DNA of 64,000 nt from Emergomyces orientalis (GCA_002110485.1 MOWL01000052.1:62001-126000); one strand, 5' to 3'. Positions 20,187 through 33,290 are shown, counted from the first letter of the stretch. Made by a program: numbers and translations. The notes: a model not told the origin generated them from the letters alone.

Positions 20187-20640
20187 CTACCTCTCGCAGT
20201 GTTCTAGTTGATATGGTTTTAACTGTTGTTTTCTCTCTGACTGCTATTGTTGCCCATGAGAGTGTTCTGTTGGGCTTGTCTTGTGATTCCTGCTGTTTTG
20301 ATGTGCTAATTGCGCGTTTCATTCTCTTTAGAAGCTGATCACACAATTTCATCTTCATCTCTTGCACTGCCTCTAATATCTTCTGTAAATACTCTTTGTT
20401 TTTCTCATTCACTTTCTCATTCTTCTCTTCATCTTCAAGGATCACAGCTAGTGTTTAAATTGCTGTTGCTAAGCTGTTTATCTTTGTTTTCTGCTTTGCA
20501 GAGTTTTTCGTCTCCAGCATGTGTCAAGCCTCGCGCGTGCCATCTTCCACCATAACCACCTCCCCAGCATCCAATGCCATCGTAGTAAGGTGTAGAGAAT
20601 GCTTGATGCCTTCTTCTATTCTTGATAATGTTTTTCCCTG
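20187..20640 (-). pseudogene. Tad-type LINE fragment T2: ORF1 N-terminus
   Basis: Minus strand. Reads EDEEKNEKVNEKNKEYLQ, then AISTSKQQESQDKPNRTLSW and TRTLREVVKW, aligning with the ORF1 start of the adjacent copy T3 (KDKKVNKKELLYIQ ... SETSW ... RGALREVV). It is cut by the gypsy LTR. 20446-20640 is probably its 5' untranslated leader. It lies head to head with T3. Confidence 0.75.
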
Positions 20641-20835
20641 TGTATTTGATTGTTTTTGATTGCTTTTTTCAAATTCTTCTCTTTTGTTCTAATAGATCTG
20701 ATCGATATTAGTTCTAACTTATAGTACGGAAACCTCATCAAAAATTATTTTATTCTTTTACATCTAAATCGCGATCACTTTCATACCGCAGAGGGTCTTG
20801 AAGGGCATCAGCTCGCTTACACACTCTCAAACACC

Positions 20836-22178
20836 ATGGTTGAAGCTGTGAGCGTGAGTGGTGGTGCAGGGAATGTGGGTGCGCGCGCGGCGCGACGCGT
20901 ACCTGGAGCCGCGCAGGCAGGAGATGCAGCAACAAATGGTATGACAGCAACACTGCGCATGATCACCGAGGCTCTTAGAGAGGGGGAGAAAGACAAGAAG
21001 GTTAATAAGAAAGAATTACTGTATATTCAGAGAGCTCTGAAGGCAGTGAATGAGCTCAAGAAGGACCTGCTTGACAACATGTTAAAGAAGCTAGAGAGCG
21101 CTACAAGCGCATCACAGCAGAATGAAAGACACAACATGCTGGACAGTGAGACCTCATGGGCGCGCATAGCGGCCAATGGAGGGCCGCCAGCAAAGATAGT
21201 AACCAGAGGTGCATTGAGAGAGGTGGTGATATCTCAGCGCAACTGTGATGCACTGGCAGTGGAGGAGCGCACCCCAGAGGCCATTGTTAAGAAGGTGAAC
21301 GAAGCTATCAAAGACATCACCGCCGGCACAGTGGTGGCAGCAAGATACATGCCCAGCGGAGACCTGATTCTTGTCACGGATAACCCAGTACAAAGGCTGA
21401 ATTGGCGAAAAGCAATGAATGGGTGGAAAAATGAGAAGACAAGGCATATATGAGAAAGAAAATGTATACAGTACTGATCAAGAGTGCACCCTTGAAGGCA
21501 GTTGACTGGAATGACCCAGTTAAGACAATCGAGGATATCTACAGACAGAACCCAACACTGAGATGCAGGGTATTAATTCACAAGGCTGCAAAAAGGCTGC
21601 TAAAACAACAGAAGCCACATGGAAGTATTGTGATACATGTAGCAACACCACAGCAGGCAAACACACTGGTGGAAGGAGGTCTTATTCTAGGGAATGAATA
21701 CTGTATGGCAGAGATCTTTCATAGAGAGGCCCAGGTCACTCAATACTACAGCTGTCATCAGTATGGACATATTGCCAAATACTGCCGCAAAGGGGAGGTG
21801 TGCGCGCACTGTGCAGTAAAAGGTCATACTGACAGAAACTGCCCTACACTGGCTGAGGGAGGAAAAGCAAGCTGCTGTAACTGTGAAGGTAGTCACCCAG
21901 CTTGGTCCAAAAATTGCCCTGAATGACACTTAGCGGCCAATCAGGCCAGAGAGGCCCTTAAGAACCGCCCAGGGCAGTTTGAAGTGCAGAGCCTGGATGA
22001 GGAGGGCTGGATCACCCCTAGAAAACAAAGCAGACCCATGCATGAGGAGGCCCCCAGCAGTCAACAGAAGATGGACAGGCACAGACATAGCAAGAGCGGG
22101 GGCGAGACAGAGAGGCTCCATGAGTATGTACAAACCAACCAGTCGAATAACACACGGGACATGGACATGCATGAGTGA
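20836..22178 (+). pseudogene. LINE ORF1 of T3, frameshifted
   Basis: ATG 20836 (MVEAVSVSGG) opens a frame to 21453 with a coiled-coil-like Lys/Glu region and an RRM-like stretch (ARYMPSGDLILVTD). The frame then shifts by one near 21450 and continues to 22178 with CHQYGHIAKYC, CAHCAVKGHTDRNC and CCNCEGSHPAWSKNC, three CCHC-type knuckles. A TGA at 21924 (CPE-stop-HLAA) faces an Arg in the related minus copy at 4535 (CPERRLKA). The product would bind LINE RNA. The ORF1 stop overlaps the ORF2 start as TGATG, an arrangement that suits termination-reinitiation. Confidence 0.8.
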
Positions 22179-25100
22179 TGAGGGAACAGCTTCATATACT
22201 GCAATACAATGTGCACAACTCTGTCAAGGTGATGAATGCATTACTGGCCAAGCCCAAAATGGCATTAAACTATGATGTTATCGCGTTACAAGAGCCCTGG
22301 ATGCATGGAAAGACAGAAGAAGGCACCACTTGTTCTGCAAACTGTGAATTCTGGCAGATGAGCATGCAGGATGAGAAAGCCAGAGTGGGATTTCTAATTA
22401 ACAAGAAGCTAGCAGTGGCGGCATGGAAAGTGAAAATAATATCAAGCTTTATGATCATGTTGACACTCCACACCGCATGCGGCCCGGTCATAATACTGAA
22501 TGTCTACGCAACCCCACCAGGCAGTTACACAGCCATACCGGAGGACTCCCCGATCCATCAGCTCCAAGCGGTGGTGGAGGGGGCGAAGACTGCGCTACAA
22601 GCGCAACATGGAAGGCTGAGCGCGCAACAAGCACAGACTGTAGTGCTGGGAGACTTCAACGTGCATCACACACACTGGGGGGGAGAGCGCGTGGCGCGCA
22701 ACTTCAACATGGCCTGGGAGCTCATTGCGCAGACCGATGCATTGGGGCTTCAATTGGCCACACTGAAGGGGGAAATCACATGGAAAGACCACAGCAGTGC
22801 AGAGACCACCCTGAATCTAATCTTTGTGTCAGAGAGTCTGAGCGCTGGAATGAGCAAGTGTGGTGTAGCAAGGGAGGCAGACATGGCCTCAGATCATCTA
22901 CCAGTAGCCACAGTTTTAGCAGTGAGGCCAACCACTGCACAAAGAGAAAGACGGAACTGGAAGAATGTTGACTCAACACAACTGCAAAGAGACTGTCAGA
23001 AGCTGAGATGCTGCACAGTCTTCACATCCACATTGAAAATTGATGAGTATGTGCAGTATCTCAGTGAGTTCATCAATAAGCTTGCAGCTAAACATGTCAA
23101 GAATGCACATATCTGTGAATATAGTCACTCCTGGTGGTCCACCAGGGTGGCAGAGGCAGTATGTGAGTACAAGCACATCTTAAGAAGCCCTCACAGCACA
23201 GAGAAAGAGAGAGCGCAGGCAAGAAATAAACACAACAGAGAGATGAAACTTGCAAAGACAGCCAGCTTTCATGGTCTTATGAACAGTGCAGGGACTGACC
23301 CTAAACTGCTCTGGAAGCTAGCCAAATGGGGGCGCACTCACACCCGCGAAGCCAAGCAGCCGGCGCTAATCCCGCCCCTGGAGGGACTGCAGCACGGGAC
23401 TGAGGCCTCTGAAACACTGATATGTGACTTCCAGGGCAAGACAGAGCTGCTGAGAGCACGCTTCTTCCCAGATCCCCTGCCTGCCAGTGAGACTGACATG
23501 AGTGAGTGCACACCACCGCCGGATATAGACAATATAATGGAAATCACAGAGGAAACCATGGCAGCAATCATAGCCAGGCTGCCAAATGACAAGGCACCAG
23601 GTGCAAATGGCATCCCCAACCGATTTCTCAAGATGCTGGGGCCAGTGTTCATCAGAGCAATGACTGAGCTCACCCAGGCATGCTGGCAATGGGAGCACTA
23701 CTCACAGGCCTTCAAGACTGCGCGCACAGTGGTGCTGAAAAAACCAGGAAAGAAGAACTACAGCAAGACAGAGACATGGAGGCCTATAGCACTCCTGGAT
23801 ACAGTGGGTAAAATCATTGAGGCCGCAACAGCTAGAGAGCTTAGACGGCTAGCAGAACAATTTAATCTTCTACCAGTGCAACAGATGGGCGCGCGGAGTG
23901 GTCGCTCAACTGAGACAGCAGTGGCAATGTTACTGGCACAGATTCGCACTGTCTGGGAGGAGCCAGGGGCAGTGGCATCAGTGCTATCACTGGATATCTC
24001 AGGAGCCTATGACAGGGTGCTAAGAAAGCGGCTTGTGCATATTCTTAGAATGAAAGGAATACCCAGACAACTCACTGGTTGGGTGAACTCATTCATGAGT
24101 GACCGGAAGGTCACTCTGGTATTTGATGAACAGGAGTCAGAGGTCTTCAAGGTGAAAGCAGGGATTCCTCAGGGGTCACCGCTCTCTCCTATTCTCTTTT
24201 TGTTCTATAATGAAGAGCTGCTGCGGGTATGCACACCCCCCCATGAGCCATCCAGCTGCATAGGATTCGTGGACGATGTCAATGTACTGGCTTATGGCGC
24301 TTCCACTGAGGCCAACTGCGCGCAACTAGCGCGGATCCACGCGGAATGTGAGCAGTGGGCGACCAGGCATGGAGCGATTTTCGCACCACAGAAGTATGAG
24401 CTAATGCACTTCACCAGAGCAAGAACACGGTTCAATGTGGAAGAACCTCTACAGCTACCGCAGCAGGTTGTTGCACCACAGAAGGCCATGAGAGTGCTGG
24501 GAGTGTGGCTGGACCCTAAGCTCAAGTGGAAGAAGCATGTGAATGTCACAGTGGGGAAAATGAAATTGCAGGTCCGAGCATTAACTCAAACCACCCAGTC
24601 AACCTGGGGACTGCCTCTACACCAGGCTAGAAGAGTCTACAATGCAGTGATCAGGCCGGCCATCTCTTATGAGGCCCTGGCATGGCACCTCCCATGCGCG
24701 ACACCTCAGGAGCCAAGGCGCCAGCGGCAACTTCTAGCAGAGATGGAGAAAATACAGAATACATGTCTCCGCACCATTGCAGGGGCATATAGAGCCACGC
24801 CCATCTCATCGCTGGAGGCTGAAACACACACCCCACCTCTCAGCATTCACTTGGACAGCCTGGTTGTTAAGGCAGTGGAGCGAATCAGAAGATCAGGAAT
24901 GGCTAGACAGATAGAGCAGGCATGCACTAGTGTGCGAACAAGACTCAGGCGAAGAAATGGAAGAGTGAGAAGGCCAGTTGAGACAGTGCTACATTCTACA
25001 GACATGCAGACAGCATGGAGTGCACAGTGGGTGGCTGGAGTAAAGCAAACTAGAAGAGATGAAAGACAGACTGATATCAGAATGAACTGAAGCTTTGCAA

Positions 25101-25543
25101 AATGGGTGCAGGAGGAGGTACTACATCACTGGAGAACAAAGTGGCGGGTGTGTAGAACACCTTGAGGAGAGCTCTTTGGAAGGCCTCCAGATAAGAAACT
25201 ATTGAAGTGGCATGAGGGGCTGAGCAAGGCGCGCAGCTCTCTAATAGTGCAGCTACGTACAGGCAAGACAGGGCTGGCAGCCTTTCTGCACAGACGAAGA
25301 GTGCCAGACTTCCCCACCCCCAGATGTGCATGTGGCTATGAGCAGGAGACAGTGACCCATGTGATGATTCACTGTATGCGGTTTGATGTGAGACGCAGGG
25401 AACTGGAAACAGAGGGCAGAATTGACAAGAAATGACTGCTGAATACAAAAGAAGGCCTTCACAGACTCACAAGGTGGTGGCTTGAACAGGGCATTCTTGA
25501 ACAGTTCAAGCTAGCCAGAACACTCAGCGCATACAAAGCATAG
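22178..25543 (+). CDS. LINE ORF2 of T3: endonuclease-reverse transcriptase, with three in-frame TGAs near the end
   Basis: ATG 22178 to TAG 25541. APE endonuclease: NYDVIALQEPWMH, VLGDFNVHHTHW, ASDHLPVATV. Reverse transcriptase: NDKAPGANGIPNRFLK, ETWRPIALLDTVGKIIE, SLDISGAYDRV, GIPQGSPLSPILF and the catalytic FVDD. A C-terminal CACGYEQETVTHVMIHC zinc-type motif follows. No YTDGS-type RNase H is seen, unlike the AT-rich LINE family here. The frame is open for 970 codons to TGA 25088. It then continues in the same frame past TGAs at 25088, 25166 and 25433 to TAG. If UGA stops translation, the Cys/His tail is lost. If it is read, ORF2 is intact. Confidence 0.85.
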
Positions 25544-26190
25544 CTGATACATCAAAAGGCATGCAGAGAAAGCAGACAAGCACAGAAAAGAGCGCGGCAA
25601 GTGCCAAATAACATGAGAGTACACGCAACTGGCGTGAACAGGGGTGGGAAAAACAGCTACTGGCATGTTATAATATAGGGTTGCACGCATCAAGCGCAAT
25701 AAAACACAGGAAAGTGCGACACCAGCATGAATCAACACAGGAATTGCGCGCGCCGGGCGTGAATGAGTCAGCCTAAATACAGCATAAGCAGTGTGAAGGA
25801 GTGACATGTCAACTGCTCATCAGACCCAGTGCAACAGTCAGATATGAAAAAGACTGAAGAGCTCTTCAGCACAACACACTCACTACAGTGCCTCGCGGCA
25901 TGGGGGCCTTCAGGGGATTTTTTCTTATGTCAGAGATTGCACACTCCTTTCTTCTTTCTTTTTCTTTTATTCTTTTCTATAGTGCTATGCACTCTCTCTC
26001 TAAGAGCAGCTGTGGCTGCTCCACAGTAACCTGAAGATGTTAAATAGGCAGAATAGATCTGAGGATCGCGGGGTTTTTAGTTCAGTGGCAGGCAAGGCCG
26101 GCCACACGGTTTCCCCTGCTTGTTAAAATAGATGAACACCCACATATCCTCGCGATTAAGTGGTGTATGAATAAATAATAATAATAATAC

Positions 26191-26589
26191 AGAATGCATT
26201 GAACTTATACAAAATAATAAATTAAATAAATTTCAGATTAGTCAGAGATTTAATTATTATTTAAAGTATTTATTATATTATATATTTATACATTTTATTA
26301 TGAAGTTCTTATAATAATTAGTAAGTAAAGAAAAGTATAAAAAGATTCTTCTCATCTATATTAAATAAAAAGTCTCAGTGAAATACTACTATTTCACTGA
26401 TAAAATACAATAGTGAAAAAAATATAATAAGAATAAAAATCTACTATACTATTCTCTTGATAACTTCTGTTATTATTAGTATAAGTTGTCTGATGAAAAA
26501 GATTACTATATCTTCTTCAAGAAGTGAATAAGAGAGATGATTATACTGTTTTATAATACTGTAGTTTAAATATTATTTGCTAGCCAATA
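26191..26589. other. AT-rich spacer
   Basis: Very AT-rich, no open frame. It separates the LINE end from the 3' end of the NLR gene and may hold that gene's poly(A) site. Confidence 0.4.
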
Positions 26590-29500
26590 TTATGTATGAA
26601 ATTCCATAAAAGTAACACGTCCAGATGGAGCTGCAAGGGCGAGTGTAGCACCATTAGCTACTGGGCGGGCCAATCGATAGTCCGTTGAAATACACACTGC
26701 ATTATTACTCTGAAGAGCTATCCACCCCCTTCTCTTCACACAGATCTGATCGTTCTCCTTGACTGAGAAGGCCATATAATCATCACACCAAGGTTGAATA
26801 TCAAAGGAGCCCTTCTCAGTGTTGAGACATGGGCCAGTCTCGGAAAATTTCAGCTTATAAATTCTCTGTCCAACATCCCAAGTCTGTTTTAAAGCTCCAG
26901 TGGTAGACCAAAGCTTGATCTTGGATGAGTCACAAGTTGCCAAGAGCTGGCCGTTAGGTGAGAATGCCACTGCAGTCACACTGTCAGAATGAGTTCTTAA
27001 AAAGGTTCGTTTTATTTCTCCAGTTTCAGGTTTCCAGCACTTTATGTAGCCATTTTTATGACCCGATGCAACAAGCTGACCATTCGAGGAGAAAGCGATG
27101 GCGCTGGTTGAGGAGTTCGCGGATGTTAACAGTTTCCACGATTCGGCCATGAACTTCGCCCTACCAACCATGTTCAACACCCTAGTACCGGGCTCCCAAA
27201 TCTTAATTGTCCCCTCAATGCTGGCTGCTGCCAAGAATCGGCTGTCAGGTGAGAAGCAAACTCCTGTAAATGAGGTGTCGATATTCTCCACACGCTGGAA
27301 AATGCGCTTCCATGGCTTTCCAGTAGTGGGTTCCCAGAGACCAATGAACAAATTGGAACTTGCTGCTATAAATTGGCCATTGGGTGAAAAGGCTATGTGT
27401 TGAAAGTCAGAGTAGGCTTTCATAAAATGTCGCTTTAACACTCCAGTGTGAGGGTTCCACAGCTTTATTCCCGTATTCCGAGTGGATGAGGTCAAGAGTT
27501 GACCATTCGAAGTAGATGATGCCAAGAATTGACCATCAGGGGAGAAGGCCACCGAGTAAACAAAGTATGAGTTAGTTTTAATAGTTCGTGTTAACACTCC
27601 TGTGGAAGCCTCCCAAAGCTTAATTGTTTTATCATCGGAGCATGATGCTAGGAGTTGACTGCCAGGGGAGAAAGCCACTGCATTAATACGGCCTGAATGA
27701 CCTTCAAGAGTTCGCTTTAACACTCCAGTGTGAGGGTTCCAGAGCTTAAGTGTCGTATCGCCAGAGCCAGATGCCAAGAGTTGACTGTCAGAGGAGAAGG
27801 CCACTGCATTAACATGGTCTGAATGACCTTCAAGAGTTTGCTTTATCACTCCGGTGGCAGCCTCCCAAAGCTTAACTGTCTTATCTCTAGAGCATGATGC
27901 CAAGAGTTGACCATCAGGACAGAAAGCCACTGAATAAACAGCGTCTGAATGACCTTTAATGGTTTGCTTTAATGCTCCAGTGGTAGGGTCCCAAAACTTA
28001 ATTGTTTTATCATCGGAGCATGACGCTAGGAGTTGGCCATCTGGCGAGAACGCCACATTCCAAACAGAACCTGAATGACCATTAAAATCCAGTAATTCTT
28101 CACTCCACTTTTTTTCGACGTTTGGTAATCTGCATATCCAGCTAGGGAGCTCCATGTTAAAGGTGTTTCTAATTATAGACGTTTCCGGAGCAAAGACAAG
28201 CCCTGAACAGTAAAGCTGTAAGGGTGCAATATGAGCTATATGTCCATTTTTAAGAATAAAGCGCTTTGCGTCGCGTAGGAATTTGGAAATAGTATCATCC
28301 TGTATATATATATTAGCAAGCATAATCACAAAAGCTCTTCATAGGAACATACCTTAGCGACCGACTCCAATGAATAAATTATACCCACTACCTCCGACAT
28401 GAAGCCGAGAATGCTCATCACTTCTGCCCAGTGAAGAAAATGCTTCTGGAGAAATGAAAATGCATCTTTCATATCAACAGGATGTTGACTCTTTGTCAGA
28501 TGTTGTGCCCAATATTGACAGGAGTACTTAAGGTCCGCTGGAAGGCACCGATCAATGATTTCAGCCTCGATATCGACTCGTTGTGCTCCAAAATTGGATA
28601 ACCCACAGATATTCTGTTTCAGACAGCTGCCCATATTGCGAAGGCATTGGGCAGCTATTTTTTTATGTGTCTCTTTCTCGTCGATGTAGAAATCACCTTT
28701 ACCGTCAAGAAGGAAATCTCGGAATGATAGGTGCAAAATACGGACTGGCGAGCTCAGAGCCGTTGGTACGCTGAGGACTGAATGAAGCGAGCCAAGTTGA
28801 TTCCTGATGCGACTTTCAGGTACGAAAAGAAGACGTGCAAGTCCATCAACTGGTAAAGGAGTCAGAAGCAGAACAAGAACACCCACTATTTCACGAAACT
28901 CGTCCACCTGACTCCTTGAATCATTCTCATCTTGTCCGATAAGAACCTGCTTTAATATTGGGGCATATATTCTGCCCAGCTTTGAAGCAGAGGCTGCTGC
29001 TGAGTTACTAAGAATTGCCGCAAGCCGCTTTTCTGGGTTGCGTTCTTGAATAAAGCGACAAACAGTGGCCGCGTAAATGAATAGTGGCACCGCCATGTCT
29101 ACCAAAGTCTGAATGGTATCCTCTCCTGGCCAGTCCGCGGCAAGAGGACACCCTCTAAGTGAGTATTCCTGTTTGATATTCAAGAACCTATCCCTCAGAA
29201 AAAGATATATATCATGTTGAATTATTGGTGCAGGGATTTCATGGAGAATCAGATGTTGATAATCATTATTGGCAATTTTCCCAAAGTTAAGTCGAATCGG
29301 CAATTCAGGCCTGCTAGTCAAGAAAAAACGTAGGCAGACACTACTGCTTGACTTTTGTAATAGTGGCAAAAGCTGAAGTATCGTTCCAATATCACTCTCC
29401 ACACACTCATCCAATGCGTCAACCACAATCACCATGGATATAGTTGGAGCCTGATTCAGGCTCTGTAGGGGCTGAAGAAGGAGTTCACGGAATTGTTCAC

Positions 29501-31003
29501 CAAGAGATTTGGCTGAAATGTCGGGGTCATTCTCAATTGCATTTGAGACGGCGGGTATCAGTTGGGGAATTCTAACTGTCAACTGTTTCACAATTGTCGG
29601 GAAAAATCGATCAGCCTTGCCGCGATCAACTTCACCTTTCTTGAAGAAGAAACTGGCACCTAATAGATTTTTTTCATGAAAGAATTTTGCCACTGTTTGT
29701 GCAATGGTGGATTTTCCAGTTCCAGCCGGACCATTTAGCCAGAATATACATTTTTCATTGGATAATTCCGCCCATTCTGCAATCTGGCGACGAAGTTCAA
29801 CCCTAGTCTCTGGAAGACATTCATCATGCTGATTACTGTAAGAGTTGAATTCAGACCCTTTTGCGGTTCGTAGTTTCGCCAATTCATTCTTTCGGTTAAT
29901 GAATTCAGTTCTCTGACCGAGTTCTTCAATTTTCTCTACAATTCCAGCTATAAAATACAATTAGTTCAAGCCAAACCCCATGCATAAAGAAAATTTTCTT
30001 TATTTGTCGCAGTGGATTCTACGGAGTACTTACCACAAATTTCTGTCGCTAACTGTTCCTGGGCTATTTGACCCCGAGGCACATACTCAAGCAACTCTTT
30101 GGTATATGCTGCAGCTGCCAGAGCCGCATAACCCTGCCACTGTTTGTTCTTATGCGAATCGGCATAGTCACAGATACCACGAATGACAATGCAAGGGAAA
30201 TCCATCATTAAACCTGCAGCCTCCATTTCAAAGCACAGCGCCCCGGTGTCCTCCCAGAGTTCTTCTCTCGTTCTCCCATCTTTGACAACAGCATTCCCAG
30301 ATGCAATGATACCGTAGTGCGTTTGAGATTCACAGTCCGCATCTCGCTCCCTTCTTGTCACTTCCCATTCTATCGGACAGTCATCACATGAAGCATTGCT
30401 ATTGATATGCTCATATTCGGCATTGAACAATCGATCACTTTGCGGTTTACTGAAATTTCGCCGGGTTCTATTGTTTCTTTGTATCGCCTGCTGAATAAAA
30501 TTCAGATAGTGAGGATATTCTCGGAGCTCGGTTGCTCTCATTGAGTTGACAGCAGTCAATAGCAATCTGGGCGGGGAATTCAATGTTCCAGTACGCTGAA
30601 ACTTTCCGTTTTTGATGATTTTTCCCATATCATATTGAACGACCCCCCCACACGTCCCAGTTGGATAACTGATCACAATGTCACCAAGCCGTATATCCCC
30701 ACCATTGGATGGGATTCCGCCTCCGATACCAACCATCAACGCAATCCGCAGCGACTTGGAGAATGTGCGAGTCATATTGTTGGCAACTATGGTCGCTGAA
30801 ATCGTCCCATATTGCCCGCCTAAGCATGCAATAACAATATAATGTTTGCCGATTCGACCCAAGGTATATATATTTGGATCTGTCTTATCCTGCTCCTCCA
30901 GCGTCCCAAAACTCTCATCAAGCATTTCCTGAGCTGCTGCAGCTTCTACAGGCAATGCACAGATCCAACCAATCTCAAACTCATCAAGTGCAGGGGAGGG
31001 CAT
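26590..31003 (-). CDS. PNP_UDP-NACHT-WD40 NLR-type protein, intact
   Basis: Three exons: 31003-30034, 29947-28353, 28299-26590. Introns 30033-29948 (GTAAGT...TAG) and 28352-28301 (GTATGT...CAG) keep phase, giving about 1424 aa. Residues 1-320 form a purine nucleoside phosphorylase-like domain (EIGWICALPVEAAAAQEML, MVGIGGGIP, FEMEAAGLMMDFPCIVIRG). NACHT follows with Walker A NGPAGTGKST and Walker B VIVVDALDE. About nine WD40 repeats follow from LDFNGHSGSVWNVAFSPDG. The first four are highly alike (LLASCSDDKTIKFW type), the later ones diverged. Fungal NLRs of this build act in non-self recognition and programmed cell death, the WD repeats sensing ligand and the N-terminal domain acting as effector. 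The role of this one is inferred. Confidence 0.93.
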
Positions 31004-31747
31004 GCTGGACCAGATGGGACGAAATACTTGTAGAGTATGATGATGATGAATAGCAGAAGCAAGAATTTCCGGCCAAAGTAGTTGTTAAATCCAAGTTGGT
31101 CAGAGGGTGGGTAGATGCGTTATTCCCAGAACTTCAAGTGAGGCTGATGAAAGGCCAGGTTACACCCGTAGTGTGGTCAGCTGAGCTACGTGAAGGGTCA
31201 GTTGACGTCCACCTCTTGGACGCCTGAGTGGTTGTATTGGTTTTTAGCTACTGGAGGATATATTGTGTATGAGGCGCTAGTCCGTAAGTTACTAGGAAGC
31301 CCAGGGCTCCCACAGTAAATCGGTATCCTTGTGAGGATCGTCGCGCCTTTATATGGCGGGTGAAGGTGAGTTAACCTTGACATTGAAATAGTAGTACTAC
31401 TATTCTGTTACATGATTTATTGGCTCTACAGATGGTCTCAGAAACAGTTTCACCATTTCTACTAGTTAAAAATCTTGTTTTCAAACACTCACCAAGATTG
31501 CCAAGACATACTAATATCAATATGGTTTAATTTTTTTTACCAAGTCTGTTCCTGAACCGTAACCTCTGAAACAGATTCACTGGAAGATTCCATGCAAACC
31601 AATCAAACAAACAATAGCACATCTTCATGCTTCATTCCCTTCAGCCTTACGCCCCGCAATCTCAGCTGGCCCAAGGTAAATTCAGGAACTTATTCCGGTT
31701 TATCTCATCACCCACGTCTACCGTCTCTCTTCTGAAGAATTTCAGCT
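31004..31747. other. Spacer with a copia-LTR-like repeat
   Basis: Holds the NLR promoter. 31218-31315 (TTGGACGCCTGAGTGG to GGGCTCCCACA) is a diverged copy of the 5' part of the copia LTR at 61253. No gene is seen. Confidence 0.5.
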
Positions 31748-32351
31748 ATGGCTGAGGCTCTAGAAGTAGCCGGCGGTGCTGTTGACATTGTCTCCTTTGG
31801 CATACAGCTAACGCAAGGGCTTCTAAATAAATGTGAGACTTAACCGCTACGCCAAAAAGGACGCCCTTAGTGACTAAGGGTTTCTCAGTTGATACAACAG
31901 CGGTATTGACCATCTCATAATAAAGTACTATGAATCTTGGAAAGGCCAAGACAACGAGAGTTTAAACCAGTGGGCGTCGCTTGATAATCTATCAGAAATT
32001 TTTAATGTCATATATAAGATTATTGAACCACCTGCCACTCCTGACAAGAGAATAAGAGATACTGTGGAGACAAGTATTCATCATGTTGGCATTTGTGTGG
32101 GGACACTTAGAGAAGAGTTAAGAAAGATCCGAGACTTAGAAACACTCAAACCGGAATCGAAATCCACAATGCGACGTCATGTACGGAGAGCATTTTATCC
32201 ATTTAAAGAAGAGACCCTGAGGACAATCCAACTAGCAGTTGATAAGGCTCGTGACAATCTTAATCTAGCTCTGCAGGCCCTAGAAATGTTTGTTCACGCC
32301 AACAAAACAGAAAAAAAAGAAAAAGAAAAAATTCAAGAAGCAAGAATCTGA
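31748..32351 (+). pseudogene. Remnant of a STAND-type gene: fungal N-terminal domain only
   Basis: 31748 starts MAEALEVAGGAVDIVSFGIQLTQGLLNK, the usual opening of the fungal N-terminal domain found ahead of NACHT/ankyrin or lipase-like modules. After about 90 bp (probable intron or small rearrangement) the helical part continues YYESWKGQDNESLNQW ... HHVGICVGTLREEL ... AFYPFKEETLRTIQ ... NLNLALQALEM and ends at TGA 32349 after a Lys/Glu-rich run. A simple GT-AG join in phase could not be found. No NACHT or repeat domain follows. It is divergent to the intact NLR. Confidence 0.65.
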
Positions 32352-33290
32352 GACAAGGCTCACTGTTCTATTCAAAAATGCTAGAAAAACATACCCATCA
32401 CTTGAAATCAGGGGAACCACCATCTGCAGTGTCCACAGAAATCAGATGCCTGACAGATTAGATTTGATGCATGCTTCTCTATTTACTCTTTCAAATGCAA
32501 CCCGCAGTCTTGTCCTTGATTGATCATGTCATAAATGCACTCCTTGTTTCCCAGGCGCTGCACTGCGTTTGTCATTCATAATTCATTTGTCTATAAGTGC
32601 ATGTTCTCTTTCTCTTCATGCTGAGGTTGGCTTGATCTCAAAAAGTTCTCATTATTTGGAGAGAGATCTTACCTGCATTGACAATAACATCAAATTTACA
32701 CGGTACGGCCCGAGCCGTCAAAAATGGAAGATGGAATAGAAGACCCAAACCTTATTTTGATCATCAGAGCAAGGCAGGAAGGCCCCACTGAGATTCTGGG
32801 GTTGCCCCACAATAGAGAACGCTTTATCCCTCCCCCCCTACAGCGTAAGCTGTAATCATGTGACATAAACCAAAACCACAGAGCCGGAACACCAACCCCC
32901 CAAATCAGATTTGAAAGAAGACAGTGACAGTTGAAAGAAGATTGGTGAGCTTCATGGGAGTCTGCAGTTAACCTTCAAAAAGCCGCTCACTAATATTAGT
33001 ACACGTGGATTCTTGTTTGGCACCGATAAGAAACGCCGTGATGTTTTGCTTGCTGAACAGGGGACACAGGGTATATGTGGGATTCATTTCTGTATTACAT
33101 TTATGAGAGATTTTTATATGGTAGGAGGCTAGCGTACGAATGAAAAGCGAAGTAAAATTGGATTGAGAGCTCTGGCCTCCGACAGCGTAAATATCTACGG
33201 GTTTTCCACGGCTTTTTATAACCATGAATCTCTCTCTAGCTATATTACAAAATATGCCTATATAGGGGCATCTTACATACAATAATCAAT
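32352..33290. other. No recognisable gene
   Basis: Mixed composition. Open frames on both strands lack domains or homology I can recall. Could be the degraded remainder of the STAND gene. Confidence 0.35.

Larger units (their letters stand above)
20700..26190 (+). mobile_element. Nearly complete Tad-type LINE T3
   Basis: 5' leader, ORF1 (20836-22178), ORF2 (22178-25543), a 3' untranslated region of about 640 bp, and a GATTAAGTGGTGTATGAATAA end with (AAT)n repeats at 26150-26190. GC content is much higher than in the other LINEs here. Defects: a frame slip in ORF1 near 21450 and TGA codons at 21924, 25088, 25166 and 25433. The tail sequence recurs at 41555-41600 in reverse. Confidence 0.88.
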
